DNA from: Pseudorasbora parva
Lineage: Eukaryota; Chordata; Actinopteri; Cypriniformes; Gobionidae
Reading direction: 5' to 3'
Assembly: GCF_024679245.1 (NCBI RefSeq)
Contig: NC_090177.1
Span: 23,137,950 to 23,201,949 of the forward strand
DNA length: 64,000 nt
The translations under genes and the position numbers were made by a program. Numbering within the stretch: position 1 is the stretch's first letter; each line of letters opens with the position of its first letter. Positions 25,991 through 37,404 of the stretch are shown one piece after another. The notes under the pieces were generated by a model, which was not told where the DNA came from, ran no database searches, and saw only the letters and a program-made list of their open reading frames with translations.

Positions 25991-26618
25991 TAAAGCCAGG
26001 TTCACGCTGTATGATTTTGGCCACGATTTGACCATCTGAGAAAAATGTTGTGAATCCTAAAACATTTCTTGAATCCTTGACATGTTCATGGACTGCAGGA
26101 TTAATGACAATTGAGATTGAATTTTACTTTGGACAAAATTGTCAGAAGTGTCAGAAGATTTGACGCACAGTCCTGTAGTGTGGCTTCTCCTACGACAAGA
26201 GTCAAAAACCAATAGGAACGCCAAACCTGATGACGCAATGAGTGAGACAACAAAAAATCCCCACTTAATCCAAACTCAACGTCAGACTATTTTTTTTTCC
26301 AGGTTTCATTTCAAGAGAAGCTATGATCAAAGTTAACACTTGAGATTTTTTTTGTTTGTTAGCCACTATTTCTATCCCGCATGCAAATGCAGCTTAGAGT
26401 CGATTAATGGGTCATGGCTTGATTAAAAAATAAAAACTCTGGACGAGTCTTCTTGCGTTTATAATCCGTTTAAAACGCGCCTTGACTGCCATACATTCTA
26501 ACATTAATGACAACTGAAATCCCAGTGTGACATGGCTTACAAAAGGGATAATTTTCTTACAGTGTGACAAGCGACAGTCGTAAAGGACTATTATAAATCG
26601 TACAGTGTACCCGGTTTA
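25991..26618. mobile_element. Probable non-autonomous element (TAAAGCCAGGTTCAC ends)
   Basis: The left end TAAAGCCAGGTTCACGCTGT and the inverse of the right end, TAAACCGGGTACACTGTACG, are clear imperfect inverted repeats. The inner ATGATTTTGGCCACGATTTG and ATAAATCGTAC are typical of a cyprinid family recalled from memory. No target duplication is obvious. Confidence 0.55.
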
Positions 26619-26661
26619 ATGTAAATGTAATGTAAAATATTAGTGATGTCATTTTAAAGTG

Positions 26662-26815
26662 TTAAAGGTTTAGTTCCCAAAAAAGAAAATTATCCCATAA
26701 TTTACTCATGTTCAAACCATCCTAGGTGTGTATAACTTTCTTCGTTCAGCCAAACACAATCAGAGTTATATTAAAAAATAATATTCTGGCTCTTCCACTT
26801 TGTTATCAAAAGTTA
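26662..26815. mobile_element. Left part of a TTAA element (TTAGTTC family)
   Basis: It starts TTAAAGGTTTAGTTCCCAAA and continues with CCATCCTAGGTGTGTATAAC, AGAGTTATATTAAAAAATA and TCTGGCTCTTCCA. The same motif order occurs in the near-complete copy at 33643-34394. The right half is missing. Confidence 0.6.
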
Positions 26816-26839
26816 TATGTCTTTTTCCGCTTAAAAACC

Positions 26840-27485
26840 TTATATTTAAAATCTCTTATATTTCTAGAACACTAAGTGGCGCTGTGTTGAAACTTCTCAG
26901 GTACTTTCAGGACATGCTATCGGTCATGTGTACAGATTTTGTGCAGATATGTCAAATATTTTAAAAGATATTGCAATTTATGACAAAATTCTAAATAGCG
27001 GACAGGGTGGTTTATCCGATCCTGGATTCGGCATGACACGAAGAAGTCTATAGACATCAAGATTATGACGACAAGCTGTTCAAAAGCCATGAGACATTTC
27101 TGTGCGGCTTGGTCCAAAGATCAGAAGAGTTAAATCTGGTAATGAAAAAACTGAATACTCTTTTTCAAAATGGCCATTACTGTAATGGGCTGAACATTAA
27201 TGTAAGGAATCAGGAGTATTAAGTAACATTTTTGTGAATCAATTGTGAATGTGAATTTTTTTACCTGTTGGTGGTGCTATAGAGTTAGACTCAAAATTTG
27301 GTCCAATTACTATTCATGGACATGTCTACAACTGTGCAAATCCGTACGAATCCTTCTTATATCTTTCTCATATTCCGTTGATAGGGCTGCAATTGACTCC
27401 CATTAATAATAATAAAAATAATATGAAAACTAACAGATACAATAAGGGCTACAGCCCCTTCAGGGCTTGGCCCCATAAATATATT
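26840..27485. repeat. Decayed interspersed repeat with GGCGCT/GGTGCTATAGAG motifs
   Basis: AGTGGCGCTGTGTTGAAACT, GGTGGTGCTATAGAGTTAGA and the tail GGGCTACAGCCCCTTCAGGG after AATAATAATAAAAATAAT match from memory a widespread but poorly classified cyprinid repeat. Ends and class are uncertain. Confidence 0.42.
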
Positions 27486-28029
27486 CAAAAGATGATGCAA
27501 GGATAATTAAATGATCCAAGTGTGATACTTCACACTGATGACAGGTCACGCTCAGAATTTTGACAACATTGGGCTGCGGCAGGGTTATCACATACTTGCA
27601 CTTCATATGAGTCATCCACTTCTGTGTTGATAAGAATCCGGAAGAGATGGAGATGTCCTGCCCTCTGCTCAAACTCTTGTTTCTCGCCCCCTCTTGTCGC
27701 TCTCTCTTTCCTAGCAGTGCACAGTATGACAGACGAGTAAACACAGATGCTGAGCAGCAAACTAGAGGAGACCATTTCATCAGCGCTGACAGTCCTGCCT
27801 GCTGTAAGAATCAAACAAACAGCACAGGCAACTACTTGGCTGTAATAAACTGACAGGGAGAAGAATGGAGAGGAAACAGTGGAATGGACATATTGAAAGG
27901 AGTCAATGGCTCCCAACATTAAGATATTATGCTGCTTGCGTAAGTTTAGGAATAAAGTCAAATGGAATACTGGAACTAAATGAATTTAAATGACTAAAAA
28001 CAGCATCTACAATGATCACATCGTTACCG
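27486..28029. other. Unique-looking non-coding stretch
   Basis: 27530-27960 carries a 143-codon minus-strand frame with no recognisable domain and overlapping frames on both strands. I treat it as non-coding. Confidence 0.35.
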
Positions 28030-28146
28030 ATTCTAAATAAAATATACAGGGTGGCAAACACAATCTGATTTCTGAACAAATGACTCAGTCAGGTTCTTTG
28101 TTAGTGAATGAAGAACACTCATGAATCAGTCAGAATGGTTACAGAA
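28030..28146. repeat. Left half of an interrupted ATGACTC-type repeat
   Basis: ACAAATGACTCAGTCAGG and GTTCTTTGTTAGTGAATGA resemble the tandem units at 24.1 kb. The block is cut by the large TTAA element at 28147 and seems to resume at 31349. Confidence 0.42.
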
Positions 28147-28277
28147 TTAAAGGGGACCTATTATGCCTCTTTCAGTTTCAGTTCAACTTCAAAGGCCATC
28201 ATTTTTTTGTAAATGCCCATTTTTGAGTGGAAGGAAAACACGCTTTTTCCGTGTATGTATATTTTAATGCTTTAATG

Positions 28278-28408
28278 CAGGGGTGTCAAACTCATTTTAA
28301 CTTGATGGGAAAAAATGGGTCGGAAGGGGAAAAAAATAACCTTTTATTATTTTTATAAACCTTAGTGCGCAGTTACATTACTAATATTAACAACAACATA
28401 CAAACTAC

Positions 28409-28439
<31 letters not shown>

Positions 28440-29348
28440 ATTTTTTTATATTTGTAAAATATTTTTTATTAGTGATGCAAGGATTTAGATTTTCTGTGTC
28501 CGATTCCATTTTTTTTAACAAATGGACCAACTCTGATCCTGGTTGTCTTTTTTTTTTTTTGAACGTTCAAAATTTGTTCTTTTTATTTATTGTTTATTTG
28601 TTCTGACCAAACTGACCTTAAAAAATGTATATATATGTGTAGCCATCACAATCCAAAAAAAGATGCTACACATGAGCATGAGAAATTGCTTTTTATTTAA
28701 ATTAGACTGTATAATTTTAGGTTATACAGCAAAATCTGCATGGTCTGACTTTGGCTTTGTGAAACTATGCTACATAAGGCACACCTGTCCTGCACAAAAC
28801 AAAAATAGCAGACAGACTGAATGAAAATGCGAATTCCTTCTCTGCCATTAGGTGGTGCTTATGGAAGCGGCGATATATGGTTTACCGCTGTACACAAAGC
28901 AGCACTGCACTTATTAATAGGCTACTACTTTATACAGAGAAAAAGAATGCACTTTTCTGAAGACAGTCAGTTCCCTTCAATGATACATTCATATACATCT
29001 CAATTCAATATTTATTTTTTTCCTTCGTGAACAGTGAGCTTGTTCCTGGCAAGCCACAGTGTTTTCTCTGTTGGCGCATCTGAGTTCTCCTTTTTGCATT
29101 CGTATTCATCGTGCGCCTGTGTTAACATCCTGTTTACAGACTTTGTAATATTTCCACACAAATTACATTTTGGAAAATTATTGCAAACAGTTTGTTTGCA
29201 AGTCCGGAATAGAGATTGGCTAAAATAAAACTTGTTTGAATGGCCGGTGACTGTGCACTAGTCAGTGCATCTCTATTTTATATTATTATTCAAATCATAC
29301 CCCAGGCCGGATTGGACCCCTTTTTGGGCAGTATGTTTGACTGCCCTG
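28278..29348. mobile_element. hAT-like element nested in the TTAA element
   Basis: It starts CAGGGGTGTCAAACTCA and ends GTTTGACTGCCCTG, an imperfect inverse. An exact 8-bp target duplication CTTTAATG lies at 28270-28277 and 29349-29356. Both the ends and the duplication length are typical of hAT. The frames inside are short and match no transposase I recognise. Confidence 0.85.
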
Positions 29349-29589
29349 CTTTAATGCTTCTGATATATGGTTTTCTGAGCACCAACACCAGAAGCGCGCG
29401 CACAAAGAGAGCTGGATTTCAGATGGTGCGCCACATGAAGATTAAAGTTTTCTTTCATGTTTTATTGGGTTCAACAAACTATTTGACACAACCGTGTGTA
29501 TTTGACAAAGTTCATATAAACACAGTTGGTTATGTCTGTGAACGTAAACAGCAAGTAAAGAAATGGCATGTGTATATTAGATCTGTGTA

Positions 29590-30947
29590 TTAAAGCTGCA
29601 GTAGGAAGTTTTTAGAAAACGTTGACTCAGCCGGAAAATTTGAACAAGCACAACTCAGAGGTCACTCCCCCTTCCTCTCTGCTGCGCTACAGCCATCCCT
29701 CCACAGCTCCCCCATCACAACGGAGCCGGCCGTGAACGCGCAGGCTAGTAAAGCAAACAGGGCCACCGGTGGATAAAAAGTTGTGTCACATTCACTGGTA
29801 CACACGAAACATCAACAATATGATTAACATTGACTATGCCCATACTTTGACTACAAACTTGGTCCTCAAAACATTACGTATTTTGCAATACACGTAATGT
29901 AACTTTATGATGTTGCACTATTTGTATAAGTAGGTAAACTTCTATAAAAAGGTAACTAACGTTACAGTATGCAAGTAATTATGCTATCGATATGTAATGC
30001 TAAATAAGGTTTGCTAGTACATTATTTCAGCAACATGACAAGCCAGGGAATTAGTAGGTTTCAATAGTTGCTTTTGCACAGTGCGTGACATTTGCGAGTC
30101 AATGGGCTCCGACGAGGAATTCACACCACAGCGAGTCAACGGGCGGGGAGAAGAGGAAGCCGTGGTGTGCACGGAGCATCACGCAGGGGACGTGGGAGAC
30201 AGGGCAGATATAACTGTAATTTAAATAAATAATAACTATCGATTTTCAAATATCGAACGTCAATTCAGAACGAAATATTCCATAGCCGATTTTGCCATCA
30301 ATACTATATATATATGCATGGTCAATACTGCTGACGTTGTCTTTGCTGTATATTTATGTTTAATAAGAAGTATAGGCCTTGCCTGTAAGTCAACTAGCAG
30401 CAGCAGCGCCACGTCAGACACGCTCCTGGTGAACAAAGGTATAGAAAACGGACACGCCACGCTTGCATTGTGTCGCCGGCCTATTAAGTATGAAGATGTA
30501 TAGTATTGATAGTATGTATTGATTTTTGCACAGATTATCGGTCTCATATTCTACTGTCAGGATATAATGACAAATATTTAAATGTTTGACAAATATGTAA
30601 AAAATACTGTGGCAAGCAGCGGGGTGAGGGACCGCAAGAGCGGGCCGATGACGAGTGCTAATAAGTACCAGCTGCGCGACACACCAGTCTCGTCTCGCGG
30701 CCAAGTGACGGGAGCATAAAAGGAGAAGCGAAGGCAGCGGAAGACGAGAGAGGACCAGGCCTGGATTTTATTTTATTTTATGTTTACGTTTGATTATGTG
30801 TGTGTATGTGCGCGGTTTTACTTTCATTTTATTTATTTATTTTGGAATTAAAGTTTGTTGAATGTTCGCCGGTTCCCGCCTCCTTCCTTCCATCAACGAA
30901 CACCGTTACAAATACATTTTTACAAAAGTTACCTACTGCAGCTTTAA
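29590..30947. mobile_element. TTAA-flanked element (GCTGCAGTAGG ends)
   Basis: TTAAAGCTGCAGTAGGAAGT at 29590 is inverted at the right end, TACCTACTGCAGCTTTAA (to 30947). The interior is GC-rich near 29660-29780 and 30090-30200. A solo LTR interrupts it at 30608-30910. It is nested in the element at 28147-31348. Confidence 0.8.
30608..30910 (+). mobile_element. Solo LTR of a retrotransposon
   Basis: A 303-bp block starts TGTGGCAAGC and ends CACCGTTACA, so it has TG...CA boundaries. The flanks carry an exact 5-bp duplication AATAC (30603-30607 and 30911-30915), as produced by an LTR-element integrase. Inside are a TATA-like GCATAAAAGG near 30714 and an AATTAAAG-type poly(A) signal near 30845, in the right order for a plus-strand LTR promoter and terminator. 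The internal region was lost by LTR-LTR recombination. Superfamily (Gypsy-like or other) cannot be told. Confidence 0.8.
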
Positions 30948-31348
30948 AGTAAAAGCAGTGTAATAAACAGTACCTACTACTATATATACTGCTAATTTAA
31001 ATGTAATAAATAATACTGTTAATTCAAACAACAACAAAAAAGCAAACAGAAAATAAGTCACTGCTCTTGATTAAATAACCTAAGTAGCTTTAATAAGAAA
31101 ATATTTCTTACTTGAATGCTGCTGTTATTGGTCTATGCTAATAAGGCAGAGTCCGTCAGCCATCATGGGCTAAGTATGTGATGTCACATTGCTCGAATCT
31201 GCAAACAGCTTCTTCTGAGACGCTGCTCAAGATTTATGGGGATTAAAAAAAGAGGAGTGAGCGGATTTATCATTATAGGGTGGTACACTAGTGACACATT
31301 TATGTTTAAACAATGTAAATGTGAATTTTGCATAATAGGTCCCCTTAA

Positions 31349-31435
31349 ATCTAAATCACTCACTGAATCGCAAGTTAATTTCACGAAGTTTGACTCAAAA
31401 ACAAGCACTGTTACAGTTTTATTAATTTAAGAATT
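31349..31435. repeat. Right half of the interrupted ATGACTC-type repeat
   Basis: AATCACTCACTGAATCGC and TTTGACTCAAAAACAAGC continue the texture of 28030-28146 on the other side of the insertion. Confidence 0.35.
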
Positions 31436-31499
31436 GATGAACTGTAACCAATTTAAATAAATATATATAAATTAAATATATGTAAACATTTGTGTGTAT

Positions 31500-31660
31500 G
31501 TGTATGTGTGTGTGTCTGTGGTCCAGGTATCCCCTAGTAAAGCCTAAAAAACTATTCAGAAATTATACAAACTTTTTTGTATGCAATGTAAAAACGCACG
31601 TTTTCTGTAATGGTTATGTATAGAGGTAGGGGATATAATATACATGTTTAATTTAATTAG
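31500..31660. repeat. Interspersed repeat fragment (GGTCCAGGTATCCCC type)
   Basis: GTGTGTCTGTGGTCCAGGTA, then AAAAACGCACGTTTTCTGTA and GTAGGGGATATAATATAC. From memory these match, in order, a cyprinid repeat with GGGGACCAGG and GGGTAGGGGATAGAATATAC parts. A short (GT)n lies at its left edge. Confidence 0.5.
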
Positions 31661-32430
31661 GATAATTTTATTTAATGGTATTATTAAATAACTATTAAAT
31701 AGCGAGTATCACTGAAATCCTATTGTATTTGTTAAGATTTTCAAACGCATTTTCTGTGAATGTTGATCTTTAAAAAAACAAACAAAAAAACAAACACGAA
31801 AACGGCAATAACTACTCAACAGTCAGTGCGTTTGACTTGTGGTGTCTTTGTCCACGGTGCCATGGTTGTCTATGAGGACATCTCAAAAGCGCATTCGTGT
31901 TTTTCGTGTGTGTACAGGAATGTATATCAAGTGATTTTTCACACATGCCCATGACATTTATGCCATATGTTAGCTCTCTTCATTCTAAGCAACTTTGCCT
32001 CCAAGACCACCACTGTCAATTGAATCGTTCATTAAATATTAGAGATTATTTAAGATTATTTATTTCGCGAACTAGTCCTAGGTTTTTGGCTCAACCTCGA
32101 TAACTGTTTAAAAGATTTAAAACATCCATTTCCTTAGTAAATGTCTTTTCCATCAGTGATCTATGTGGTTATATGCAGGATTGCTAAATAAAAAACGTGC
32201 TAAACCCTGTTAATTGCATATGCATATGCCTATATGCTGCAGAAAATGTATGAAATATTTAATTAAGTTCAATATAACTTAATATTTATCAAATATTATT
32301 TGTTTTATGTTCAAATCGGAAATTATTTCATCAATATTTTCACCTCAAAAACACAAATCATTAATGGAATCAGAAGCAGAATCACTAAACTCCACACAAT
32401 TCCCATCCCTACAGGAATCAGAATCACTGC
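31661..32430. other. AT-rich non-coding stretch
   Basis: Nothing firm. The palindrome-like TGCATATGCATATGCC at 32216 is the only notable motif. Confidence 0.35.
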
Positions 32431-33200
32431 ACCTACTAGAAGACATGAGAGCCTATTACTTACATGGATACTGTGGTTTGCCCCGCCCAGAACGCCGTGT
32501 CACCGGGCCGCCTGCAGACACCTCGCCACGTCCTGTCCAATAGAGTCAGAGCCAATTAATTACCTTCCCCTCTTAATATCACTGATTAAGATAAAGAGAT
32601 AAATAAATGCATCAATCTCCGAGCCCCAAGAGGATCCTCGGCTGAACGGCATTGTGACAGCTGAAAGGCCCTGCCACCCCCCAGTGCTACAGATGTGACA
32701 CTGTGTGTAAAGGAAGGGGGCAGGGCTCAAGCTCAGAAAAGAAGGCAGCTATTTGTTTGGAACCCACACAGCTGTCACTAACAGAGTCCGGTTCAGTCAT
32801 AGTCATGTATGCAACTCTCACACCACCCACCCTGAACAAATACACACATAAATGTAATTCAAAAGCAGAGGTTAGACAGGACGACCACTGGCCCTCGGGG
32901 CTGTGCTGCATTCAGGACCACATGACGTGGGCAGCCACAGTGAAAAAGGCGGAAGGGGTCACTGCACCTGGTCAAACTCTGTTTTTCCACTGCTGTTTGG
33001 CAAAAAAAAACACATCAGAATCAATTACGTCCGTTCACCTCTAAAGCCAGCTAATCCACTTGTGTGCCATAAGCTTCCATGTAAATCCAGTTTTATACTG
33101 CGTAGCCCATGCCCCCATTAATCACTGCTGGCACGGTCAGAAACGGGCTGCTCTAAAGGGACAGACTGCGAAATACCAGAGTGGAAGAGGTCGCAGTTAA
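32431..33200. promoter_or_regulatory. Candidate conserved non-coding cluster
   Basis: 32470-32690 is markedly more GC-rich and complex than its left flank, with CCAATTAATTACCTTCCC, CTGATTAAGATAAAGAG and TTGTGACAGCTGAAAGG. 32700-33170 is unique-looking too. No coding frame. Confidence 0.36.
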
Positions 33201-33642
33201 GGCTGCTGACACTATTGTGGAAAAAAAATAAGCAAAAGCAAACTGCAAAAGCCTTCTATTAGCATTGCAGCTTATGAACTCGAGATCACACAGGATAATT
33301 ATTATACACAATCATTTGGTTGAGTGGGAAGCTTGTTTGTTGCATGCTTCGTTTTTTCCATGCAAAACAAGCCAAAATGCATCTATTATACTACCAAGTA
33401 ATTGTTTAAATGCCACGCTACAGAAAATTGTTTCAAATGAGGGGTCATGTTAAATGACTGGCCTAACGCTATTCATAAAAATAGCTTTCATTGCATTCTC
33501 CTACATTTAAATACCAAAAACGTATTCTGGTCTCAATTTAAGTTTTCATTTATATAAAAAGTTTACAGTGAGGCACCTACAATCATGCAAACAAGTGAAT
33601 TGTAAGTCTTGCGAGTGCTACACACACTAATCACTTCTATAG
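33201..33642. other. Non-coding spacer
   Basis: AT-rich; nothing identified. Confidence 0.35.
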
Positions 33643-34394
33643 TTAAAGGGTTAGTTCACCCAAAAAGGAAAATTAGCCCATTAGCCATTCACCAACTTTC
33701 TTCTTTCAGACAAATAAAAGTTGAGTTACATAAAAAAAAAAAGTCCTGGCTAATCCAAGCTTTATTATGGCAGGGTTTTTTGAAGTCCATAAAAATACAT
33801 CTGTCCGTCAAATAATGTGCTTCACACGGCTCTGGGAAGTTAATAAATCCCATTGGAAGTGAATTGATGCATTTATGTACAAAAAGAATCCATATTTAAA
33901 ACTTTATTAAGTAAAGTTTCGGCCGATCACCTACCGTATTCAGTTTATGGAAAAAGCGTTATGGAAAATGCCTCTGCAGTTCAAAGGCTTATGCTACCAG
34001 GTACGCTCCTCAGACGTCGCGTGCGCATCTTCAACTCCGAGAAGGCACTTTCAACACTTTTCCACGGAAGGCGATCGGCTGGAACTTTACTTTAAAAGTT
34101 TTTTAAAAGTTTTAAATATGTATTTTTATCTTAAACAAACGATTTGATTCAGAAGGCATTTATTAAACTCCCAGTGCCGTAGGGAGCACATTATTTGACG
34201 GACAGATGCATTTTTATGGACTTCAAAAACAGAGCAACAGTTACTGACATTATAAAGCTTGGAAGAGCCAGGATTTTTTTTAACATAACTCAACTTTTAT
34301 TCGTCTTAAAGAAGAATGTCATATACACCTAGGATGACTTGAGTGTGAGTTAATCATAGGCTAATTTTCATTTTTGGGTGAACTATACTTTTAA
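33643..34394. mobile_element. TTAA-flanked long-TIR element, near complete
   Basis: The left end TTAAAGGGTTAGTTCACCCA is mirrored by TTTTTGGGTGAACTATACTT then TTAA (to 34394). The arms continue inward as inverted copies: GCCCATTAGCC / GGCTAATTTT, AAGTCCTGGC / GCCAGGATTT, CCATATTTAAAACTTTA / AGTTTTAAATATG. About 300 bp per arm pairs, so the transcript of either strand would fold into a long hairpin. No transposase. Confidence 0.8.
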
Positions 34395-34825
34395 CTTAAA
34401 AACGTAATATTAAATTGGGAATAACTAATGAATATGCCATTTGAAATACTGTAATCTATGACGTGTTAGTCTAGCAAAATATCGTGTCAGACAGGCTACA
34501 CAAATATTGATCTTTACATTGTTAGCCTCTTGTCTTTTTTACATGTAGAAAAAAAAATATGTAAAGAGATAGATAATAAGTGCTTAAAAGTACACAGCTC
34601 TTCTAAAGTGGAAGAAAGCTTTTTTCCCCCTCATGTGCAACTGAACGCACGTATAAGTCATTAGGTGGGTTAGTAAAATAATAAAATTATAGTTTAAGTA
34701 GAAAATAGTATTTATGTAAAGAGATATAGTAAAATACACCCCCACCCCAGTTTCACTGTAAACATCGTCAACTGCCAATTTAGAGGACATCGCCCAACCC
34801 TATAAAGCTATTTTTTCCATGCACT
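34395..34825. other. AT-rich non-coding stretch
   Basis: Nothing identified. Confidence 0.35.
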
Positions 34826-35035
34826 AAAATCACATTACCACACATCCTGTTAACGTACTGTGGCTATAATATTGAAACAGTGTATTTTAACATGTATAAT
34901 TGACTTCCATTGTAACTGCTTCAGTGTAAGTGTTTTCTCTTTTTTAAGAGAGTCAAGTCAAAATATGTCATATATTGGTCATAAATGTCATTAATATCAT
35001 AAATGCTGTCAGTTGAGCCCAACTTGTATTGAATA
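34826..35035. mobile_element. Right-half fragment of a TTAA element (TTGTATTGAA family)
   Basis: GTGGCTATAATATTGAAACA, TTGACTTCCATTGTAA, AAATGCTGTCAGTTGAGC and AACTTGTATTGAA occur in the order expected from memory for the right half of the family seen at 5418-5620. The terminal TTAA is not present. Confidence 0.55.
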
Positions 35036-35160
35036 CTCTTTATATATTTTTGAGGAATGTTTTGTTTTAGTGATATCAAAATATTTTCTTTTATGTTCAA
35101 CAGAAGAAAGAAATTCATACAGGTTTGGATAAAATGAAAGGTGGAATATCCCATTAAATT
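35036..35160. repeat. Fragment of a TTAA-type element right arm
   Basis: TTATGTTCAACAGAAGAAAG and AAATTCATACAGGTTTGG, followed by GGAATATCCCATTAAA, match from memory the right arm of the TTCACCC-type family. It is heavily decayed. Confidence 0.48.
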
Positions 35161-35379
35161 TGATTAATGGTGATAGGTGCACACAAATTGGCACACAAAA
35201 AAAAAAAAATCATTTGACACAGAAGGCATGTCTACTTAACATGTAGACCAATTACTCACAATAACATCACATCATACCACGGTTCCTGAATCAGTGCGAT
35301 GCTATTTGAAAGTTAAACAGCACGAGTCAGTGGCAGACACAGACATGCATTAATAAATGATAAAATAGCTGCTCTAATC
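35161..35379. other. Non-coding spacer
   Basis: Nothing firm. Confidence 0.3.
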
Positions 35380-36840
35380 CCCTTGTGCAGAGCCAAGTAC
35401 TTTTTCCTCATCAGCGAGTGTGATATTTACACAGAAACTGCAGCGTACTCCTGAGACGAGACAGGAGAGAGATGTACATTCTGTATTTGTTCAGGTTTTA
35501 ACAGTCTGCTCCCTTATAAAGAGGTGAAACTGCTTATTTGTTACTGTTGCAGCTTGCCGTGAGCGTCAGCTTATCATATTCTTTCACACTAGCTTTTCTT
35601 CTCCCCTTCCTCCCTGCTCATTCTCTCTCTCTCAGTGACAGATGTAGACACCAACATTGACCTAAATCACTCTTTTCCAGCACATTAACCCCGGTGGCTG
35701 TCCAAACACCTCGCAGAAACACAACACCTCCGCACAAGAGGCACGTCGCCGCAGCCACCATTTTAAACAGAGCCCCTGTCTCTCACCTGCGCTAATTGTT
35801 AAAATGTCCTCTCATTACACGTGGGTGGCTGATGATGGAGCCTGCCAACACAGCTACTGAACGCAAAATGAAGCCGTGATAGACCGAATTAATTGATTAA
35901 ATGAGAAGAAGCTAGAGAGTGAGAGAGAAAAAAAGGAGTGTCAATCAACCCCAGAGAGAAGCAGCGGGGAGTGGGACTGACGAAATGGCTAAGATACAAT
36001 CAAGCTTGGTGCTTCTCAGCGCGGATCAATACAATTTGAATTTTTTAAAGCTCTGTTTATGAAACGCAATAATCTCTCATTAAAAATGCAGACGGCACGT
36101 GTGGCGTAAATGATTTATGGTTTGATATAATAGGCTCCTCTAGGTGAGGCTGCATTGCAGCACCGGCCAACGAGATAAAAAATAATCCGTCTCACGGATG
36201 AAAGCGGTTCGGTGCAAACGCAGGGACACACAGGTGCAGCATTTGCCTCACTTAATGGAACAAAACATCACATATTTCTTAGACTTCCCTTTTTTTTATT
36301 AAACACCGGGACACCCCAGATCTCTCAGTGTGAAACACTAACCGCACAGACTACCCAAGCTCATCTAATGCCAGATGATTTACTATCTCTCCTTCAGACA
36401 CCATTTTTTTCCCTGATTTCCTCCATCCTCTCGTTCGGCCCCGCCCTCCCTCGCTCGTTCATTCTCTCCACAGCGCCGGTTCCCTGTGAGAAAATGAAGA
36501 GATTAAGGCAGTAGCATGTGCCTGACTTTGATTTAGGGGAAACTGGCTAATCATAACATAGACAGTTTAGTGCAATCTTGCATAATGAAACGCTCCGCAC
36601 TAACCACCTAATGCATACTAATTTGAAACAATCCACTCCTGGGATTGGAAAAGCATGAAGGGACCGGCCTGAGAGAAGCGAGGCGCTAATCAACACTAGG
36701 AACGTTGACGGCACACATACACACAAACAAGCAGCTTTTTTTTGGCCTTAGACCACAGGCACGACTACAAATTCGCTACAGAGGGGTGTGCGAATGCTCG
36801 GAGGCAGATTGAATTGAAAGGTCAAGCATCATTATCAAAC
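35380..36840. promoter_or_regulatory. Largest candidate conserved non-coding cluster
   Basis: About 1.4 kb of unbroken, non-repetitive sequence. The most enhancer-like part is 35780-36230, with CTGCGCTAATTGTTAAAATG, GACCGAATTAATTGATTAAA, GATCAATACAATTTGAA and GTGGCGTAAATGATTTATGG. 36520-36720 adds GGCTAATCATAACATAG and CACCTAATGCATACTAATTT. The density of TAATTA-like and GATTAAA sites suggests homeodomain and Sox/TCF input. There is no coding frame. Confidence 0.42.
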
Positions 36841-37173
36841 AACTAAATAAACAGCACTGCAGCTGTTGGGTGGTAACGTCATGGTACTGCTGCTACTGTG
36901 TTTGCGTCCATCTAAATCTTCTATCTTTATCCTTCTCTCCGGCTCAGACATCACATTAGGACTGTCATATCCTGTATTGATCCTTATCCAGACAAGGCTT
37001 TATTGCTCCTCTTCTACCTAGTCACAGGGATAAAGCTATGCTGGCTTTCTGTGGTTCAGAGTGCATTAATATTAACTGCTTCCACATCCACAGCGATAGT
37101 GCAGAATCTGGAATTAACATGGAAAGCATCAAGCGAGAGGTTAGGTGGTACATCCATGACATCATAGTACACA

Positions 37174-37182
<9 letters not shown>
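36841..37182. other. Unique-looking spacer before a microsatellite
   Basis: No feature recognised; complexity is good to about 37150. Confidence 0.3.
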
Positions 37183-37225
<43 letters not shown>

Positions 37226-37232
37226 CATAAAT

Positions 37233-37328
<96 letters not shown>

Positions 37329-37404
37329 TGCGTGTGTGTATGTATGTATGTATGTATGTATGTATGTATGTATGTATGTATTGTATGTATGTATGTATGT
37401 ATGT
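37183..37404. repeat. Compound microsatellite (AC)n-(TA)n-(GTAT)n
   Basis: AC units (37183-37219), a short mixed ACATA stretch, TA units (37243-37321) and GTAT units (37337-37404) follow one another. ORFs across it are artefacts. Confidence 0.97.

Larger units (their letters stand above)
28147..31348. mobile_element. Large TTAA-flanked element with three nested insertions
   Basis: TTAAAGGGGACCTATTATGC at 28147 and the exact inverse GCATAATAGGTCCCCTTAA ending at 31348 define the ends. Inside lie a hAT-like element (28278-29348) and another TTAA element (29590-30947) carrying a solo LTR. The remaining element sequence includes GTGATGTCACATTGC near 31180. No transposase is present. From memory this is a common cyprinid non-autonomous family. 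Confidence 0.8.

Noticed and set aside
27530..27961. 143-codon minus-strand ORF
   Set aside because: No recognisable domain, overlapping ORFs on both strands, no splice or promoter context; within chance for this much DNA.
29240..29593. 117-codon plus-strand ORF
   Set aside because: It starts inside the hAT-like element and runs across its right end and duplication into the outer TTAA element.
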